A stretch of DNA of 56,452 nucleotides from Muribaculaceae bacterium (GTDB lineage Bacteria; Bacteroidota; Bacteroidia; Bacteroidales; Muribaculaceae), in contig JAFZSO010000018.1 of NCBI GenBank assembly GCA_017619355.1, positions 1-56,452 on the forward strand, read 5' to 3'. The notes below the pieces were generated by a model. That model worked only from the letters and a program-made list of their open reading frames with translations, had not been told where the DNA came from and did no database searches. Numbering within the stretch: the first letter of the stretch is position 1; each line of letters opens with the position of its first letter. This document shows, piece by piece, positions 10,601 through 18,975 of the stretch. Both the position numbers and the translations under genes were made by a program.

Positions 10601-11217
10601 AATGTGCCGTGTTCGGTTTCTCCTATTGATATGGGGATTATGTCTCTTGCTTCAAACAAAGGAGTGACGGTCACATCGTCGGTGCCGATAGTGAATGAGT
10701 ACTGGTTTTGGTCAATGGCATTTGCATTGATAGGGTTGCCCGTGTTGTCCTCCACCACCTGCACTCCAGTGGTTTGGAAGCCATCGTTGGGGTAGATGGT
10801 GACGGTAATCTCAGTGCCTGGAGCGGCGTGGTCTACATTCACTGATGCCATCCCTTCTTCGGCTGGTTCACTGACCGTTACTGCATAATACGAGCGCGTA
10901 AAAATGGCCGTAATGTTTACATCTGATGGGGGCATAGTGAAGCTGTAAGCCTCATAGTTGGGGTCATAATACGGGTCAAACTGAATGGCTTCTTCAGTGT
11001 CTTGTCGTGTAATGGACATTTGATGTAAAGTCCATAAGTCACTCTCGGGGTGAATAAACACCTTGATCAATTCTCCCGCATTGGCGGTGCCCGACAACTT
11101 GTTGACCGTGAGGCTACCTCCATTGTTGTTGAAGATGTTGATATGATAGTTGCGAGCCATGGTCACGGGAGCAACGGCAAACATGACTATCAATGTATAT
11201 AATAATTTTTTCATCAT
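7615..11217 (-). CDS. Secreted surface protein with InlB-type beta repeats, three DUF285 modules and a dockerin-like C terminus
   Basis: 1200 residues. A signal peptide covers about residues 1-21 (MMKKLLYTLIVMFAVAP). Residues about 25-470 hold a series of beta-rich repeats like the divergent InlB B-repeat (for example EHGTVTSD, GDTVTLTITPDMG). Three DUF285/BspA-like leucine-rich modules follow at about 475-663, 748-931 and 938-1138; each has the pattern GLEYLNTS..T.M.SMF.. and ends in a near-constant DG.MANPVTGYF. The last about 60 residues carry two EF-hand-like dockerin repeats (DANEDGKVDVNDV and DDSINVNDV). The family is linked to surface adhesion; dockerin-type repeats bind calcium. It is the last gene of an operon, 20 bases after the BspA-like gene. 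Ligand and the role of the dockerin end are unknown; no cohesin is visible in the window. Confidence 0.85.
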   Translation of the reverse strand: MMKKLLYTLIVMFAVAPVTMARNYHINIFNNNGGSLTVNKLSGTANAGELIKVFIHPESDLWTLHQMSITRQDTEEAIQFDPYYDPNYEAYSFTMPPSDVNITAIFTRSYYAVTVSEPAEEGMASVNVDHAAPGTEITVTIYPNDGFQTTGVQVVEDNTGNPINANAIDQNQYSFTIGTDDVTVTPLFEARDIIPISIGETEHGTLLTENSGYEGDVIYFYTEPDQGYDTDVVTVVAETDNSSSIPVDFTTVGENSFSFIMPDCRQVTVNATFKLADYYVFFDENMQHGSVSETISGQAHHHGDLVTLTVTPDEDYALNHLSITDEDGNDLEYTWVTMGELLTFNMPYGDVTVHATFRHTVYQIEILDSEHGTVTSDVSEARVGDTVTLTITPDMGCMLTGITVLAGYEIQGGGTPHAPIRSQNLWYPQEEIYVSSIDDTHFSFTLPDDFYDDIAPNYLESTKFRVSATFKDVGARVIWCEGNSTLYFDYDVAPKSEPQVGDTYDGQTITALWIGRMALPTFGMPFWNSTESRVAENVVFTPSFANARPATCYHWFYSFRNLENIEGLEYLNTSEVTDMTSMFENCWSLTTINVNNFDMSKVTSTTRMFFDCFTLTTIWCDNTWNVETSNAMFSYDTELVGAVSYWESGVSDGSMANPVTGYFTSSNPVTLVVNGDGTVQVPEIGFPGTTITIIPAPGQFSTLSSVTVTGNASGNEINVTADGSNYTFTMPGESVTVTVTFFTPDSIDAVLWTEDNSTLYFVRQPVSVLSSGTWDGHTITKVWLDRILNTGWGTPGWNEVKAEVTTVVFDSSFALVEPTSCYTWFNGFGNLTNITGLEYLNTSQVTNMNSMFLSCHSLVSIDVNSFDVSKVTNASAMFRACSNLTTIYCDNSWDIPTTVGMFAGSTQLVGAVPYDSNKTDGTMANPVTGYFKTNMLPTVIYCRQNVNGTNVLTMFMTCTDEPPVAEGTWEGQTVNQVWRGMYLLNMGTNYPGWYNDTFSSMIARYCTKVVIDESFARFKPTSFYKWFANMKYLSKIEGLEYLNTSEATNMNSMFRSCESLKELDLNTFDVSKVEDATMMLAWCKDMTTIYCKNSWDLTNATTNDMFLWSTKLVGAVAYDSNQVDGVMANPVTGYFTAEKPLPGDANEDGKVDVNDVTTVINHILGKNPSPFNFNNANANGDDSINVNDVTAIINIILGIM

Positions 11218-11237
11218 CGTTGTGGGAAGTTAGTGAA

Positions 11238-14200
11238 TTACTTGATTAAGATTTTCTTGCCATTGTGAATGTATATGCCTGCAGCGGTGGGTTTGTCGCG
11301 CAGCACGCGTCCATCAATAGTGTACCAGTTGGGGTCGGTGTTCTGGTTCACATTCAGGTCTTCGACAGGAGTAAGAATAATGCTGTCGTAATCGATCACG
11401 ACACGAGTCACACCCAAGGTGCTGTTGACTATTGTGTTGCTTAGCATGAAGAACCCGCGGAACGCATTGATTTGAGTGGGAGACTCGGGATAGAACAACT
11501 GGTTGTCGTCACCTATATAAAGAACCTGCTTGTTGCCTTCGGGCAGCATTACGGGAGAGTAGGTGCCGGCGAATGCTACAGGACCAGCTCTTTTAATTTC
11601 GGGTTGTACACTCTTGATTGAAACACTTTCGAAAATGGGATCATCGATACGAGGTGCCTGATTCCACTTGATGATATAGGGCCTGCCGGCTTCAATGCTG
11701 CTGGCGTACATGAAGTGGAGTCGTAGTGTACCGTCTTCATCATTATATTCAGAACCGGAGAGGTAACGAACTGTGGCCTGGTCCAGAGGTGTGCCATGGA
11801 ACGACTCGACATCGAATGGCAAGCACAATGTGTACCATGTGTCATCCTTGTAGAAGGTGCGTCCGTCAAGTACTACGTCTACGACAGTGCCATTGTAGGC
11901 AGCGATGCGGTCTTCGTTCTCGCCCGAATCACTTAACGGAAGTTGTATGATGGCGTTGAAGTGGTCGACCGTCTCGCCGCTCTGGTTGATGAGATAGCAG
12001 GTGAAGGGCGGAATTGTTGATTGGTCAACGCGCCATGTGTCATCTTCTTGTAGCCTGTAGGGGGTTATATCAGCACCTGGAGTGAATTTGCCTGGGGAAC
12101 CGTACATGCGGTAGTTATCGTCAGTAAAGGACTGGTACAAAATACCTTTTTCGCGAGGTTCAATCACAATTTCGTGGTCCACACCGAGTTTGATGGGAGC
12201 GTCGTTAACCATAATATAATAAGGGAACCACGGTTTGATGATACCGTCGTCGACGACTCTCATCTCGACAACGACATGATCGTCGTCTTGGCGAGTGCCT
12301 ACAGGCTCATAGATGCTTGCGCCGCCATTCACATTAAGCGAATAAGGCAGATAAAGGGTGTAATCGGTTGCCTTGTAGACATTGTATTCATAGAGCGACA
12401 TTTCGCCATCGGTTATGATAAAGCCATCTTCGTCTTGTATGGGATTGCCCTGACCGTCAAGCACAGCGATAGGCACGGTATAGGAAGCGGTGCCGTTGTG
12501 GGTCACATCGAGGGTGCGGTTATATTCGATGCCATTGGTTGCGGTGATTTTTGCAGTACCAATAGGCAGCATGGGGTTGTGAATCGATAATGGCATTGAC
12601 TCAGGTTTGTTGGGACTGAAGTTGTCATTAATCCACAATCGCGAAGCAACATAACTGTAACTGAGGTAACCATTGGGTGTCATATCGTACCAATCCTCGT
12701 TGGGAATATACCATTCGGGACTGAGGCTGTTGATGCGTGGGTTCTCGCTCTGAAGCTCCAACGGGCAATAGGAAGCTCGGTTAGCTTGTGGTGCAGGGAG
12801 CAGATGAGCCATTTCGGCTGGCACCGGATACTCCCCTTCTTGGTATATCCAGTGTTGCAATCCCAGTTCTGGTATCATGAACAATGTTCTGAAGTAGGCG
12901 TTCTTTATTGGATCCCAGATTGACATGGAAAAATCAGCAGTTGCCTGGTTTCCATCGGAGTTGATGTAGTTGACTGTGCGATTCTTATCCAAAACCACCT
13001 GTGAGTATTTCACATTTTCGGCAGGTTGATAATCGTTAGAGCTGATAGCCAAATCAGTGTTTGGGTCACGGCTGAACATTTGTCGTGTGTTGTAACAACG
13101 AGTCACATAAAAATCATAGTTGGCGGCACATTTGGCGACAAATGGGAAAGGCATCCAACCTGACATGGTGTGGTGTTCATTGTTATATATGCCACAGTCG
13201 GTAGCGCTGCCGCCGAAACATTCGCCCACCAGGAATCCATTGTAGCTGGGTGATTGTGAGAAAAGGAACCTGCAGTCTTTGACGACGCAATTGAAGAAAT
13301 CGGCACCACCACTGGTCAAGCATCGGCCCATCAAGAATCCGTTGGTCTTGAAATCGGATACTATTTCACAATTGTCAAGACACACATTTCTCATAGTGAG
13401 TGCACCACATTCACCCACCACGCAACCCAGCGTGCCGTTAGGATACTGTGTGAGGTCGGCACGGTCGCATTTGAAGGTGCAGTTCTTGAAAGTGACATCG
13501 CTGAAGTAATGTCCACCGTAGTGAGCGAAAAAGCCACCATAATTCTCGGTGTCGATGGTGAGGTTACTGATTGTGTGGCCGTTGCCATAGAAAGAACCTT
13601 CGAAGGCTTCTTCCTCACTGATGCCCATGCCACAGTCCCAGGGATAGTTACTCATGTCGATATCGGCATCAAGATAGACAGCGCCGATTTGCCCATACAT
13701 GTGTCCTACGTTGACAATCTCGTGAAGCACTTGAAGTTTGAATGGAGAATCGATATGGAAGGTTGCCTGGCCTACATGTATATAACTGAACGAACCCCAT
13801 CCGTCAGGGGTGGTCCAGCCTAATGACGGATTGCTGAAGTTGGCGGCCTGATATGTGGCTTCGTTAGGGACAAAAAGTTTGGTGGCCGCAGTTATGACTC
13901 CGGCTGCATTATCACCAATGCCTTTTTCATGGAAAACAAAAACATCGTTGTATTCCCATTTTGGGGGAATGGTTCCTTTACAGGTAACCGATTTCAAGGA
14001 ATTGAGGCAGCTTTGAAAGGCACCTGATCCAAGCGACTGCATGCTCTCGGGCAGGGTGATTTCGGTGATAGCAGGACAACCGATGAAGGCAAATGCGCCC
14101 ACACGGGTGACACCTTCTTCAAATTCCACGCCAGTAATGCCTTCGCACAGACGGAAGGCAAGGTCGGAGACCTCGGTTACGGTATATTGGTTGCCATTAA

Positions 14201-14429
14201 TCTGCACTGACCCCGGAACTGAGAGGAAACCTTCGACATAATGTGATACACAAGTATTGTGCCCATTGCCAAGAGCCACGGTGTTGCTGCTTAGTTGACG
14301 GTAAACGGCAGGAACTGATTCCCCATTTATCGTCACAGTGCCCTTGAGTTCGGCTGCATGGAGGGGCAACAGGTTAGCCAGCATCGCAGCCATTATGGTA
14401 AAGAATATCTTTTTCATTTTCGTGAACAT
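11238..14429 (-). CDS. Secreted BspA-like leucine-rich repeat protein with C-terminal sorting-like tail
   Basis: 1063 residues. A signal peptide is present (KKIFFTIMAAMLANLLPLHA). About residues 70-190 are BspA-type LRR_5 repeats (YTVTEVSDLAFRLCEGITGV, VGAFAFIGCPAITEITLPES). About 220-420 look like a right-handed beta-helix of GLUG type (FEGSFYGNGHTISNLTID then many short NCxF repeats). The rest is beta-rich and unassigned. The end, WYTIDGRVLRDKP and GIYIHNGKKILIK, matches the short tail common on Bacteroidales exported proteins. A start at residue 5 (14417, MKKIFF) is equally possible; I kept the first Met, which lies 10 bases after the preceding stop. The gene is co-transcribed with its neighbours. 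An adhesin or matrix-binding role is inferred from family only. Confidence 0.82.
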   Translation of the reverse strand: MFTKMKKIFFTIMAAMLANLLPLHAAELKGTVTINGESVPAVYRQLSSNTVALGNGHNTCVSHYVEGFLSVPGSVQINGNQYTVTEVSDLAFRLCEGITGVEFEEGVTRVGAFAFIGCPAITEITLPESMQSLGSGAFQSCLNSLKSVTCKGTIPPKWEYNDVFVFHEKGIGDNAAGVITAATKLFVPNEATYQAANFSNPSLGWTTPDGWGSFSYIHVGQATFHIDSPFKLQVLHEIVNVGHMYGQIGAVYLDADIDMSNYPWDCGMGISEEEAFEGSFYGNGHTISNLTIDTENYGGFFAHYGGHYFSDVTFKNCTFKCDRADLTQYPNGTLGCVVGECGALTMRNVCLDNCEIVSDFKTNGFLMGRCLTSGGADFFNCVVKDCRFLFSQSPSYNGFLVGECFGGSATDCGIYNNEHHTMSGWMPFPFVAKCAANYDFYVTRCYNTRQMFSRDPNTDLAISSNDYQPAENVKYSQVVLDKNRTVNYINSDGNQATADFSMSIWDPIKNAYFRTLFMIPELGLQHWIYQEGEYPVPAEMAHLLPAPQANRASYCPLELQSENPRINSLSPEWYIPNEDWYDMTPNGYLSYSYVASRLWINDNFSPNKPESMPLSIHNPMLPIGTAKITATNGIEYNRTLDVTHNGTASYTVPIAVLDGQGNPIQDEDGFIITDGEMSLYEYNVYKATDYTLYLPYSLNVNGGASIYEPVGTRQDDDHVVVEMRVVDDGIIKPWFPYYIMVNDAPIKLGVDHEIVIEPREKGILYQSFTDDNYRMYGSPGKFTPGADITPYRLQEDDTWRVDQSTIPPFTCYLINQSGETVDHFNAIIQLPLSDSGENEDRIAAYNGTVVDVVLDGRTFYKDDTWYTLCLPFDVESFHGTPLDQATVRYLSGSEYNDEDGTLRLHFMYASSIEAGRPYIIKWNQAPRIDDPIFESVSIKSVQPEIKRAGPVAFAGTYSPVMLPEGNKQVLYIGDDNQLFYPESPTQINAFRGFFMLSNTIVNSTLGVTRVVIDYDSIILTPVEDLNVNQNTDPNWYTIDGRVLRDKPTAAGIYIHNGKKILIK

Positions 14430-14439
14430 TTAAAAGTTA

Positions 14440-16182
14440 TTACCAACTGGAAGGAATATTACTGGTGGTTTGCCCGTTCCAGTGCAGGTCACAGAGTTTT
14501 TTCTTGGCTATATAGGCACGGATGCTGATTTCTTTAAGCACATCGGAGGTGGCATCGGCCTTGAAGAAGTCGGTTCCGGCATCTACATGATCATGACCTA
14601 ATGTTGAAGTGTGCAGCACCGCCCATGCGCCTAAATTAGCCTTGGCGCGTTGTGCGTTGACATAAGGCACTACATTGTCGGAGGTTGAATGGAAGAGCAG
14701 TATCGCATGCTGTGGAGTCCACCCCTCAGTCATGTCGTTGCTTGCCAAAGCAAGATGCAGATCCTCGAAGACTCCCCGATGTGTGGGCAAAGGTATGCCA
14801 CTTGCTGTCATGTAGGTGTCAGGGTTTTGCTCGTAAAGATTCTTGAAATAGTTGTAGCACTCTGGCTTCATGATGTTGCGCATCATGGCATGGCCATTGG
14901 AGTCAAAGACTGTGGTTTGACCATTTTGAGCCATCTGTTTCCATTTGTTGTCGATGTCGTCGGTGGTATAATTCTTGCTTGCAATCCAATCCATCACGCC
15001 AGTGTCGAGGAACTCTTGGGTGAAATAGTCTTCGGCTTTGTGCGCACGCATGTAGGGGTTGCTGTCGAGCATGCCCTTGATGATGAGCGGCAGCACGACG
15101 GGCATGCTCATGTAATCGCCATTCAGGTCCTTCTTCATGTAAAACATGAGTGTTGCTATAGGATCGTAGGGACCATCGCCGCATAACGAACCCGCAAAGT
15201 GCAGCTCATTGGTAAGACCGTTCTGCTCAATATAACGATGTGTTGCCAAAGCTACCGAGCCGCCTTGAGAGTAACCGCAAGAGATAGAGCGGAAGTCGGA
15301 GCGGATGGGGTGGCGGAAGTCCTTGGTCTTGGATGAGTTTTCATAGAGCGCCTTGCCGTAACGCACAGCATCAACCACCTGTCGAGCGGTCAATTCCTGA
15401 TATAGGTATGGGTGTGCATGGTCTCTTGTTTTGCCATATCCCTCATAATCTGGCATAATCACAAGGTTGAAGTTGTTGCTGGGTTCAGCACTCTTCACTT
15501 CGGTGGTAATGCCTATGATGGCCCATGCAACAAGTACTGGCGTGAGTACTGACCCTATGAGGGCCATTGAAACATTGGTGTCGGCTCCGAGTTTAAACTT
15601 CTTGCCTCCGGCAAGTGAGAACAGAATGCCCCAGTCGCTCTCTTCATAATTGTTTGTGCAGTTGGTGGGACATTCGTCATTTGAGCAGATGGTAATGTGC
15701 GTTCCGATGACGATGTCGCGCACCTCTGAGCAGGCACCCTTTTCGGGGCATGCCGCAATCGACGACAAAATCACCGTGTTGCCATTTGCATCTACCGAGG
15801 GGTATTCGTAGGTGAAAACTCGATAGTAGAAGTACGCGAGGTAATCACTCATCAGATTGCCTTTTTGGTTTTTGTCGGTAATGACTCCAGGAGCCTTCAT
15901 CACTTGTAGGCCCATTGCACGCCGTTCTTCGGCTTGTTGTTCAAGGTCACCATCACTCTCCCATAGGATGTAAGGATCGGCTTGATAAACAGTGTCGATT
16001 TTGTGGGTTTCAGGGTCCTCAACCGTCCAGTGGTAGATGTCGGCTGCAACAACGCCTACATCAGTGATTCGGGCGTCGCGGTAATCCACTTTTTTAGGAA
16101 TTGGGCCTAATGCCCCTTGCGCCAACACATTCTGCGTCAGCGCAACCATGGCAATTATAGCCAGAATTGAAAGTTTCTTCAT
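14440..16182 (-). CDS. Secreted alpha/beta hydrolase (secretory lipase or esterase-like)
   Basis: 580 residues. A signal peptide ends near residue 21 (ALTQNVLAQG). The hydrolase fold shows the nucleophile elbow G-Y-S305-Q-G-G, a likely acid at Asp502 (HSTSDNVVPY) and a likely base at His530 or His532 (LGHDHVD). The arrangement recalls secretory lipases and prolyl-type esterases, but the substrate cannot be told from sequence. Six Cys between residues 145 and 174 (ACPEKGACSE, ICSNDECPTNC) may form disulphides. A hydrophobic stretch at about 204-226 is unusual for a soluble hydrolase and may be a lid or membrane contact. It is the first gene of the three-gene secreted-protein operon, with a promoter match 72 bases upstream. 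Confidence 0.85.
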   Translation of the reverse strand: MKKLSILAIIAMVALTQNVLAQGALGPIPKKVDYRDARITDVGVVAADIYHWTVEDPETHKIDTVYQADPYILWESDGDLEQQAEERRAMGLQVMKAPGVITDKNQKGNLMSDYLAYFYYRVFTYEYPSVDANGNTVILSSIAACPEKGACSEVRDIVIGTHITICSNDECPTNCTNNYEESDWGILFSLAGGKKFKLGADTNVSMALIGSVLTPVLVAWAIIGITTEVKSAEPSNNFNLVIMPDYEGYGKTRDHAHPYLYQELTARQVVDAVRYGKALYENSSKTKDFRHPIRSDFRSISCGYSQGGSVALATHRYIEQNGLTNELHFAGSLCGDGPYDPIATLMFYMKKDLNGDYMSMPVVLPLIIKGMLDSNPYMRAHKAEDYFTQEFLDTGVMDWIASKNYTTDDIDNKWKQMAQNGQTTVFDSNGHAMMRNIMKPECYNYFKNLYEQNPDTYMTASGIPLPTHRGVFEDLHLALASNDMTEGWTPQHAILLFHSTSDNVVPYVNAQRAKANLGAWAVLHTSTLGHDHVDAGTDFFKADATSDVLKEISIRAYIAKKKLCDLHWNGQTTSNIPSSW

Positions 16183-16253
16183 CGGATAGAAATATTTAGT
16201 TTTTTTACTATTAGCTTCGATAGTTTCTCGTTGTAACTCAACGGATTAAAATG

Positions 16254-16261
16254 CAAAAATA
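16254..16261 (-). promoter_or_regulatory. TAnnTTTG promoter element for the secreted-protein operon
   Basis: The minus strand reads TATTTTTG here, 72 bases upstream of the hydrolase start, leaving a leader of about 65 bases. No other convincing promoter is seen between the three genes, whose gaps are only 10 and 20 bases. Confidence 0.45.
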
Positions 16262-16624
16262 ATGGAATTTCTTGAAATTCAATTCATAATTAACAAAAAA
16301 ATTGCATTTGACACGTTATAGGAGTGGCTACGCAAGCGCGGATAATTTGGGATGTGTGGGAACGTGTGGAAACTTGAATCAGTTGGGAAAAATGGGAAAA
16401 ATGCGTATAAAGATTTGTTTAATTAATTGATTTTTAGGCACAACAACTGGTTTTAAATAGTTCTGCATCTGTTTGGTATTGTACTGCTTTCGTGGTTTAT
16501 TGTACTGCTTTCGTGGTTTATTGTACTTTTGGGTCGAGTGGCGCTGCCTATGGCACTGCACACAGCTCTTGCGTGGGTAAAAGTAAAGATTGATGGCAGT
16601 GGTTACAATGGTGAAAACAAAATA
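16262..16624. other. Gene-free spacer between two minus-strand operons
   Basis: AT-rich at first. It holds the 21-bp tandem repeat at 16478-16528 and otherwise no coding pattern: the one short minus-strand reading frame merely translates the repeat into a lysine/asparagine-rich peptide. Confidence 0.6.
16478..16528. repeat. 21-bp tandem repeat, about 2.4 copies
   Basis: Two identical 21-base units (16478-16498 and 16499-16519), each beginning ATTGTACTGC and ending TTCGTGGTTT, are followed by a third copy that breaks after ATTGTACT (16520-16527). It lies in the spacer between operons. Copy number may vary between strains. Confidence 0.85.
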
Positions 16625-16651
16625 GGGAGGGCTGAGATTTGCAGTCCTCCC
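16625..16651 (-). terminator. Probable terminator of the nfeD-qmcA operon
   Basis: GGGAGGGCTG (16625-16634) pairs with CAGTCCTCCC (16642-16651) over ten positions with one G:T pair. On the minus strand the stem is followed by TATTTTGTTTTC. A second hairpin, GGGGAG/CTCCCC at 16673-16688, lies between it and the qmcA stop. Confidence 0.65.
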
Positions 16652-16708
16652 CTACTCTGTTGGTTTCTTGGCGGGGAGTGCGCTCCCCTGCCCTATTGCT
16701 TGACGATT

Positions 16709-17662
16709 CTATTCGCTCTTGAAGAGGTCCTTGATGCCGCCTATGCTGCCCATCATGTTGCTTGCCTCGAAGGGCAGATAGACCGTCTTGGTAGCGGGGC
16801 CTGAAGCCACTTCCTGCATCATGGCGATGTACTTCTGTGCCAGCAGATAGTTGGCTGGATTGGTGCTCTTGCCCACAGCCTCGGTAATCTTGTCGATGGC
16901 GATAGCCTCGGCCTCGGCTTTGCGGATGCGTGCCTGCGCCTCACCTTCGGCCTCCAGAATCTTAGTCTGGCGATCGGCCTCAGCCTGATTGATGCGAGCG
17001 GTCTTCTGACCCTCAGACTGCAGGATGGCGGCAGCCTTCTGACCCTCGCTGGTGAGGATGGTGGCGCGTTTGTTACGCTCAGCCTGCATCTGCTTCTCCA
17101 TGGCCTGGAGCACGCTCTCGGGCGGTGTGATGTCCTGCAGCTCTACCCTATTCACCTTGATGCCCCACTTGTTGGTGGCATCGTCGAGCACGGCACGCAG
17201 CTTGGTGTTGATGGTGTCGCGGCTGGTGAGTGTCTCGTCGAGTTCCAGTTCGCCAATGATGTTACGCAGAGTGGTCTGCGTGAGTTTCTCAATAGCGTTG
17301 GGCAGGTTATTAATCTCATACACAGCCTTGAAGGGGTCAACAATCTGGAAATAAAGCAGGGCATTGATTTGCGTCTGCACATTATCCTTGGTAATCACAT
17401 TCTGCTTGTCGAAGTCATAGACCTGTTCGCGCAAGTCGATGTCGGTGGTGTAGAAGTAACGGCCGCTGCGGTAAGCGACAACGCTCTTGGCCTTATCAAT
17501 AAACGGGATGATGATGTTGATGCCCGGACGCAGAGTTGCATGATACTTACCAAGGCGCTCAATAATCTTGGTTTCGCTCTGTGAAATGATCACGAGGCTC
17601 TTTTTCACGAGAATCAGCACTAATAAAATGAGTGCTATCAACACATAAGTTGCTACTGTCAT
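16709..17662 (-). CDS. qmcA: SPFH/band-7 membrane protein (paraslipin, QmcA-like)
   Basis: 317 residues, normal for the family. One N-terminal membrane segment (about residues 5-18, VLIALILLVLILV) is followed by the SPFH/band-7 domain (IERLGKYHATLRPGINIIIPF) and a long charged, Ala/Glu-rich coiled coil (about 185-265, ILQSEGQKTARINQAEAD). Family knowledge: SPFH proteins form membrane-bound oligomeric cages that organise membrane microdomains and often modulate FtsH-type proteolysis. The neighbour 35 bases upstream encodes an NfeD-family protein; paraslipin and NfeD are standard operon partners and probably physically associate. No missing core element was seen. Confidence 0.92.
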   Translation of the reverse strand: MTVATYVLIALILLVLILVKKSLVIISQSETKIIERLGKYHATLRPGINIIIPFIDKAKSVVAYRSGRYFYTTDIDLREQVYDFDKQNVITKDNVQTQINALLYFQIVDPFKAVYEINNLPNAIEKLTQTTLRNIIGELELDETLTSRDTINTKLRAVLDDATNKWGIKVNRVELQDITPPESVLQAMEKQMQAERNKRATILTSEGQKAAAILQSEGQKTARINQAEADRQTKILEAEGEAQARIRKAEAEAIAIDKITEAVGKSTNPANYLLAQKYIAMMQEVASGPATKTVYLPFEASNMMGSIGGIKDLFKSE

Positions 17663-17697
17663 AGTCGTATATTTTTAAAGAGTTAATAATTCGGTTG

Positions 17698-18147
17698 TCA
17701 GTCGGCACGCTCCACGGTGACAATGATGCTGTCGAGCTTGACGATGCGCACGCGCGCCCCCTCTTCAATGGTTTCGGGAGTGGCACACTGTGCCTTCCAG
17801 TCATCGCCATCTACAGCCACACGGCCAAAACCACCGGCCTCGATGGTTTGGGTCACCCTACCCTCTCGGCCAATGAGTGCCTCGGCATTGCTCACGCGTT
17901 CGTCGTGCTTGTGCAGGTATTTGAGTGCGATGGGGCGCACAAAGAAGATGCACAGAGCCGAGCAAACGGCAAAGATGATGATTTGTGCAGTGAATGATGC
18001 ACCAGCCAGGTCGGCAATCAAAGCGGGAATGGCACCAAGTGAAAAACACATGATGAAGAAATCGCCCGAGGTGAGTTCGAGGATGAGGCACAAAATGCTA
18101 ATGAGTGCCCAAAGTTGCCAAAGGTTGGCTTGAAAATATTCTATCAT
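17698..18147 (-). CDS. nfeD: NfeD-family membrane protein (short NfeD1b type)
   Basis: 149 residues. Three or four hydrophobic segments fill about residues 8-75 (ALISILCLILELTSGDFFIM, ALIADLAGASFTAQIIIFAV), followed by a soluble OB-fold domain (about 88-147) starting with ALIGREGRVTQTI, the typical NfeD C-terminal pattern. There is no N-terminal ClpP-like protease domain, so this is the short form. It is first in an operon with the SPFH protein and presumably acts with it in membrane organisation. The minus strand reads TAACTTTA at 18173-18180, one base off the promoter element, which could drive the pair. Confidence 0.88.
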   Translation of the reverse strand: MIEYFQANLWQLWALISILCLILELTSGDFFIMCFSLGAIPALIADLAGASFTAQIIIFAVCSALCIFFVRPIALKYLHKHDERVSNAEALIGREGRVTQTIEAGGFGRVAVDGDDWKAQCATPETIEEGARVRIVKLDSIIVTVERAD

Positions 18148-18494
18148 AGTCGTAATGGTTTTAAGTGTTGCGTAAAGTTAGTCATTTTCTATCAGAAAAA
18201 CAATTTTTATGCCAAAAAGCGTTTATTTTGCTTCAGCTGCACAAAAATCGGTCATCGGCGATTTGTTTTGTGCCGTGAGTCCGAAAGAGTCAATTTTGAG
18301 GCTTTGAGAGACAAAAATAGCCGTGAGATTTATGGGAAAAACGGGAATTTTCAATTCTCAGGCGGGTAAAAAGGGGTTATTTTGCACACAATCAGCACGA
18401 AACGCGTTTTGAGGCTTTTGAACAGAAAAATCAAAAAAATGGCGATATCCCGAAAAATGTGCAGTTGTTTCGCTCATTAGTCAAAAATTAGAAT
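18148..18494. other. Gene-free divergent spacer
   Basis: AT-rich DNA between the divergent nfeD and ybeY genes. Apart from the promoter-like sites named in the neighbouring entries I see no open frame with coding character and no strong hairpin. Confidence 0.6.
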
Positions 18495-18502
18495 TAACTT
18501 TG
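18495..18502 (+). promoter_or_regulatory. TAnnTTTG promoter element for the ybeY-mnmG-apt-uvrC-dtd run
   Basis: TAACTTTG lies 24 bases before the ybeY start, and GTTGTTT at 18464-18470 is a possible -33 region. It is the only good promoter match before a run of five same-strand genes that overlap or are separated by at most about 50 bases. Confidence 0.55.
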
Positions 18503-18525
18503 TAATCAGAATCAATTTGCCGCCT

Positions 18526-18975
18526 ATGACACAAATCAACTTCATGACCGAGAATGCTACCCTCCCTGAATTTAATAGGGAGGCCGCAAAAGGGTGGATT
18601 GTGCAGGTTGCCGAACGACTCGGGAAAAAAGTGGGCACCCTCACCTATGTGTTTTGTGACGACGAATACATCCTGAAGGTGAACCGCGAATTTTTGAAGC
18701 ACGATTACTATACCGACATCATCACTTTTGACTACAGCACGCGGCAACGCATCAGCGGCGATATGGTAATCTCGCTCGACACGGTGCGCACCAATGCCGA
18801 GCAACTCGGTGCAAAATACGAAACCGAACTGATGCGCGTGGTGATACACGGCGTGCTGCACCTGTGCGGCATTAACGACAAGGGGCCTGGCGAACGCGAA
18901 ATCATGGAACAGCATGAAAACGATGCGCTCGCCATATTGCCCGAAAACATTTTTGAAGAAAACGATGAATCTTGA
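18526..18975 (+). CDS. ybeY: Endoribonuclease YbeY (rRNA maturation factor)
   Basis: 149 residues from ATG 18526; a TTG at 18517 is in frame but needs a rarer start and adds nothing conserved. YbeY is a metal-dependent endoribonuclease for 16S rRNA 3' maturation and ribosome quality control. Family signatures are NREFLKHDYYTDIITFDY and the metal-site helix IHGVLHLCGINDKGPGE. The canonical site is HGxLHLxGxDH, with three His; here the third His position reads Asp-Lys. My recollection is that Bacteroidota YbeY proteins commonly carry this variant, so it is probably lineage-typical rather than inactivating. The 3' end overlaps mnmG by 11 bases, implying translational coupling. Confidence 0.93.
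   Translation: MTQINFMTENATLPEFNREAAKGWIVQVAERLGKKVGTLTYVFCDDEYILKVNREFLKHDYYTDIITFDYSTRQRISGDMVISLDTVRTNAEQLGAKYETELMRVVIHGVLHLCGINDKGPGEREIMEQHENDALAILPENIFEENDES

Noticed and set aside
16478-16528. CRISPR array
   Set aside because: Units are adjacent without spacers and only 2.4 copies exist; no cas genes are present.
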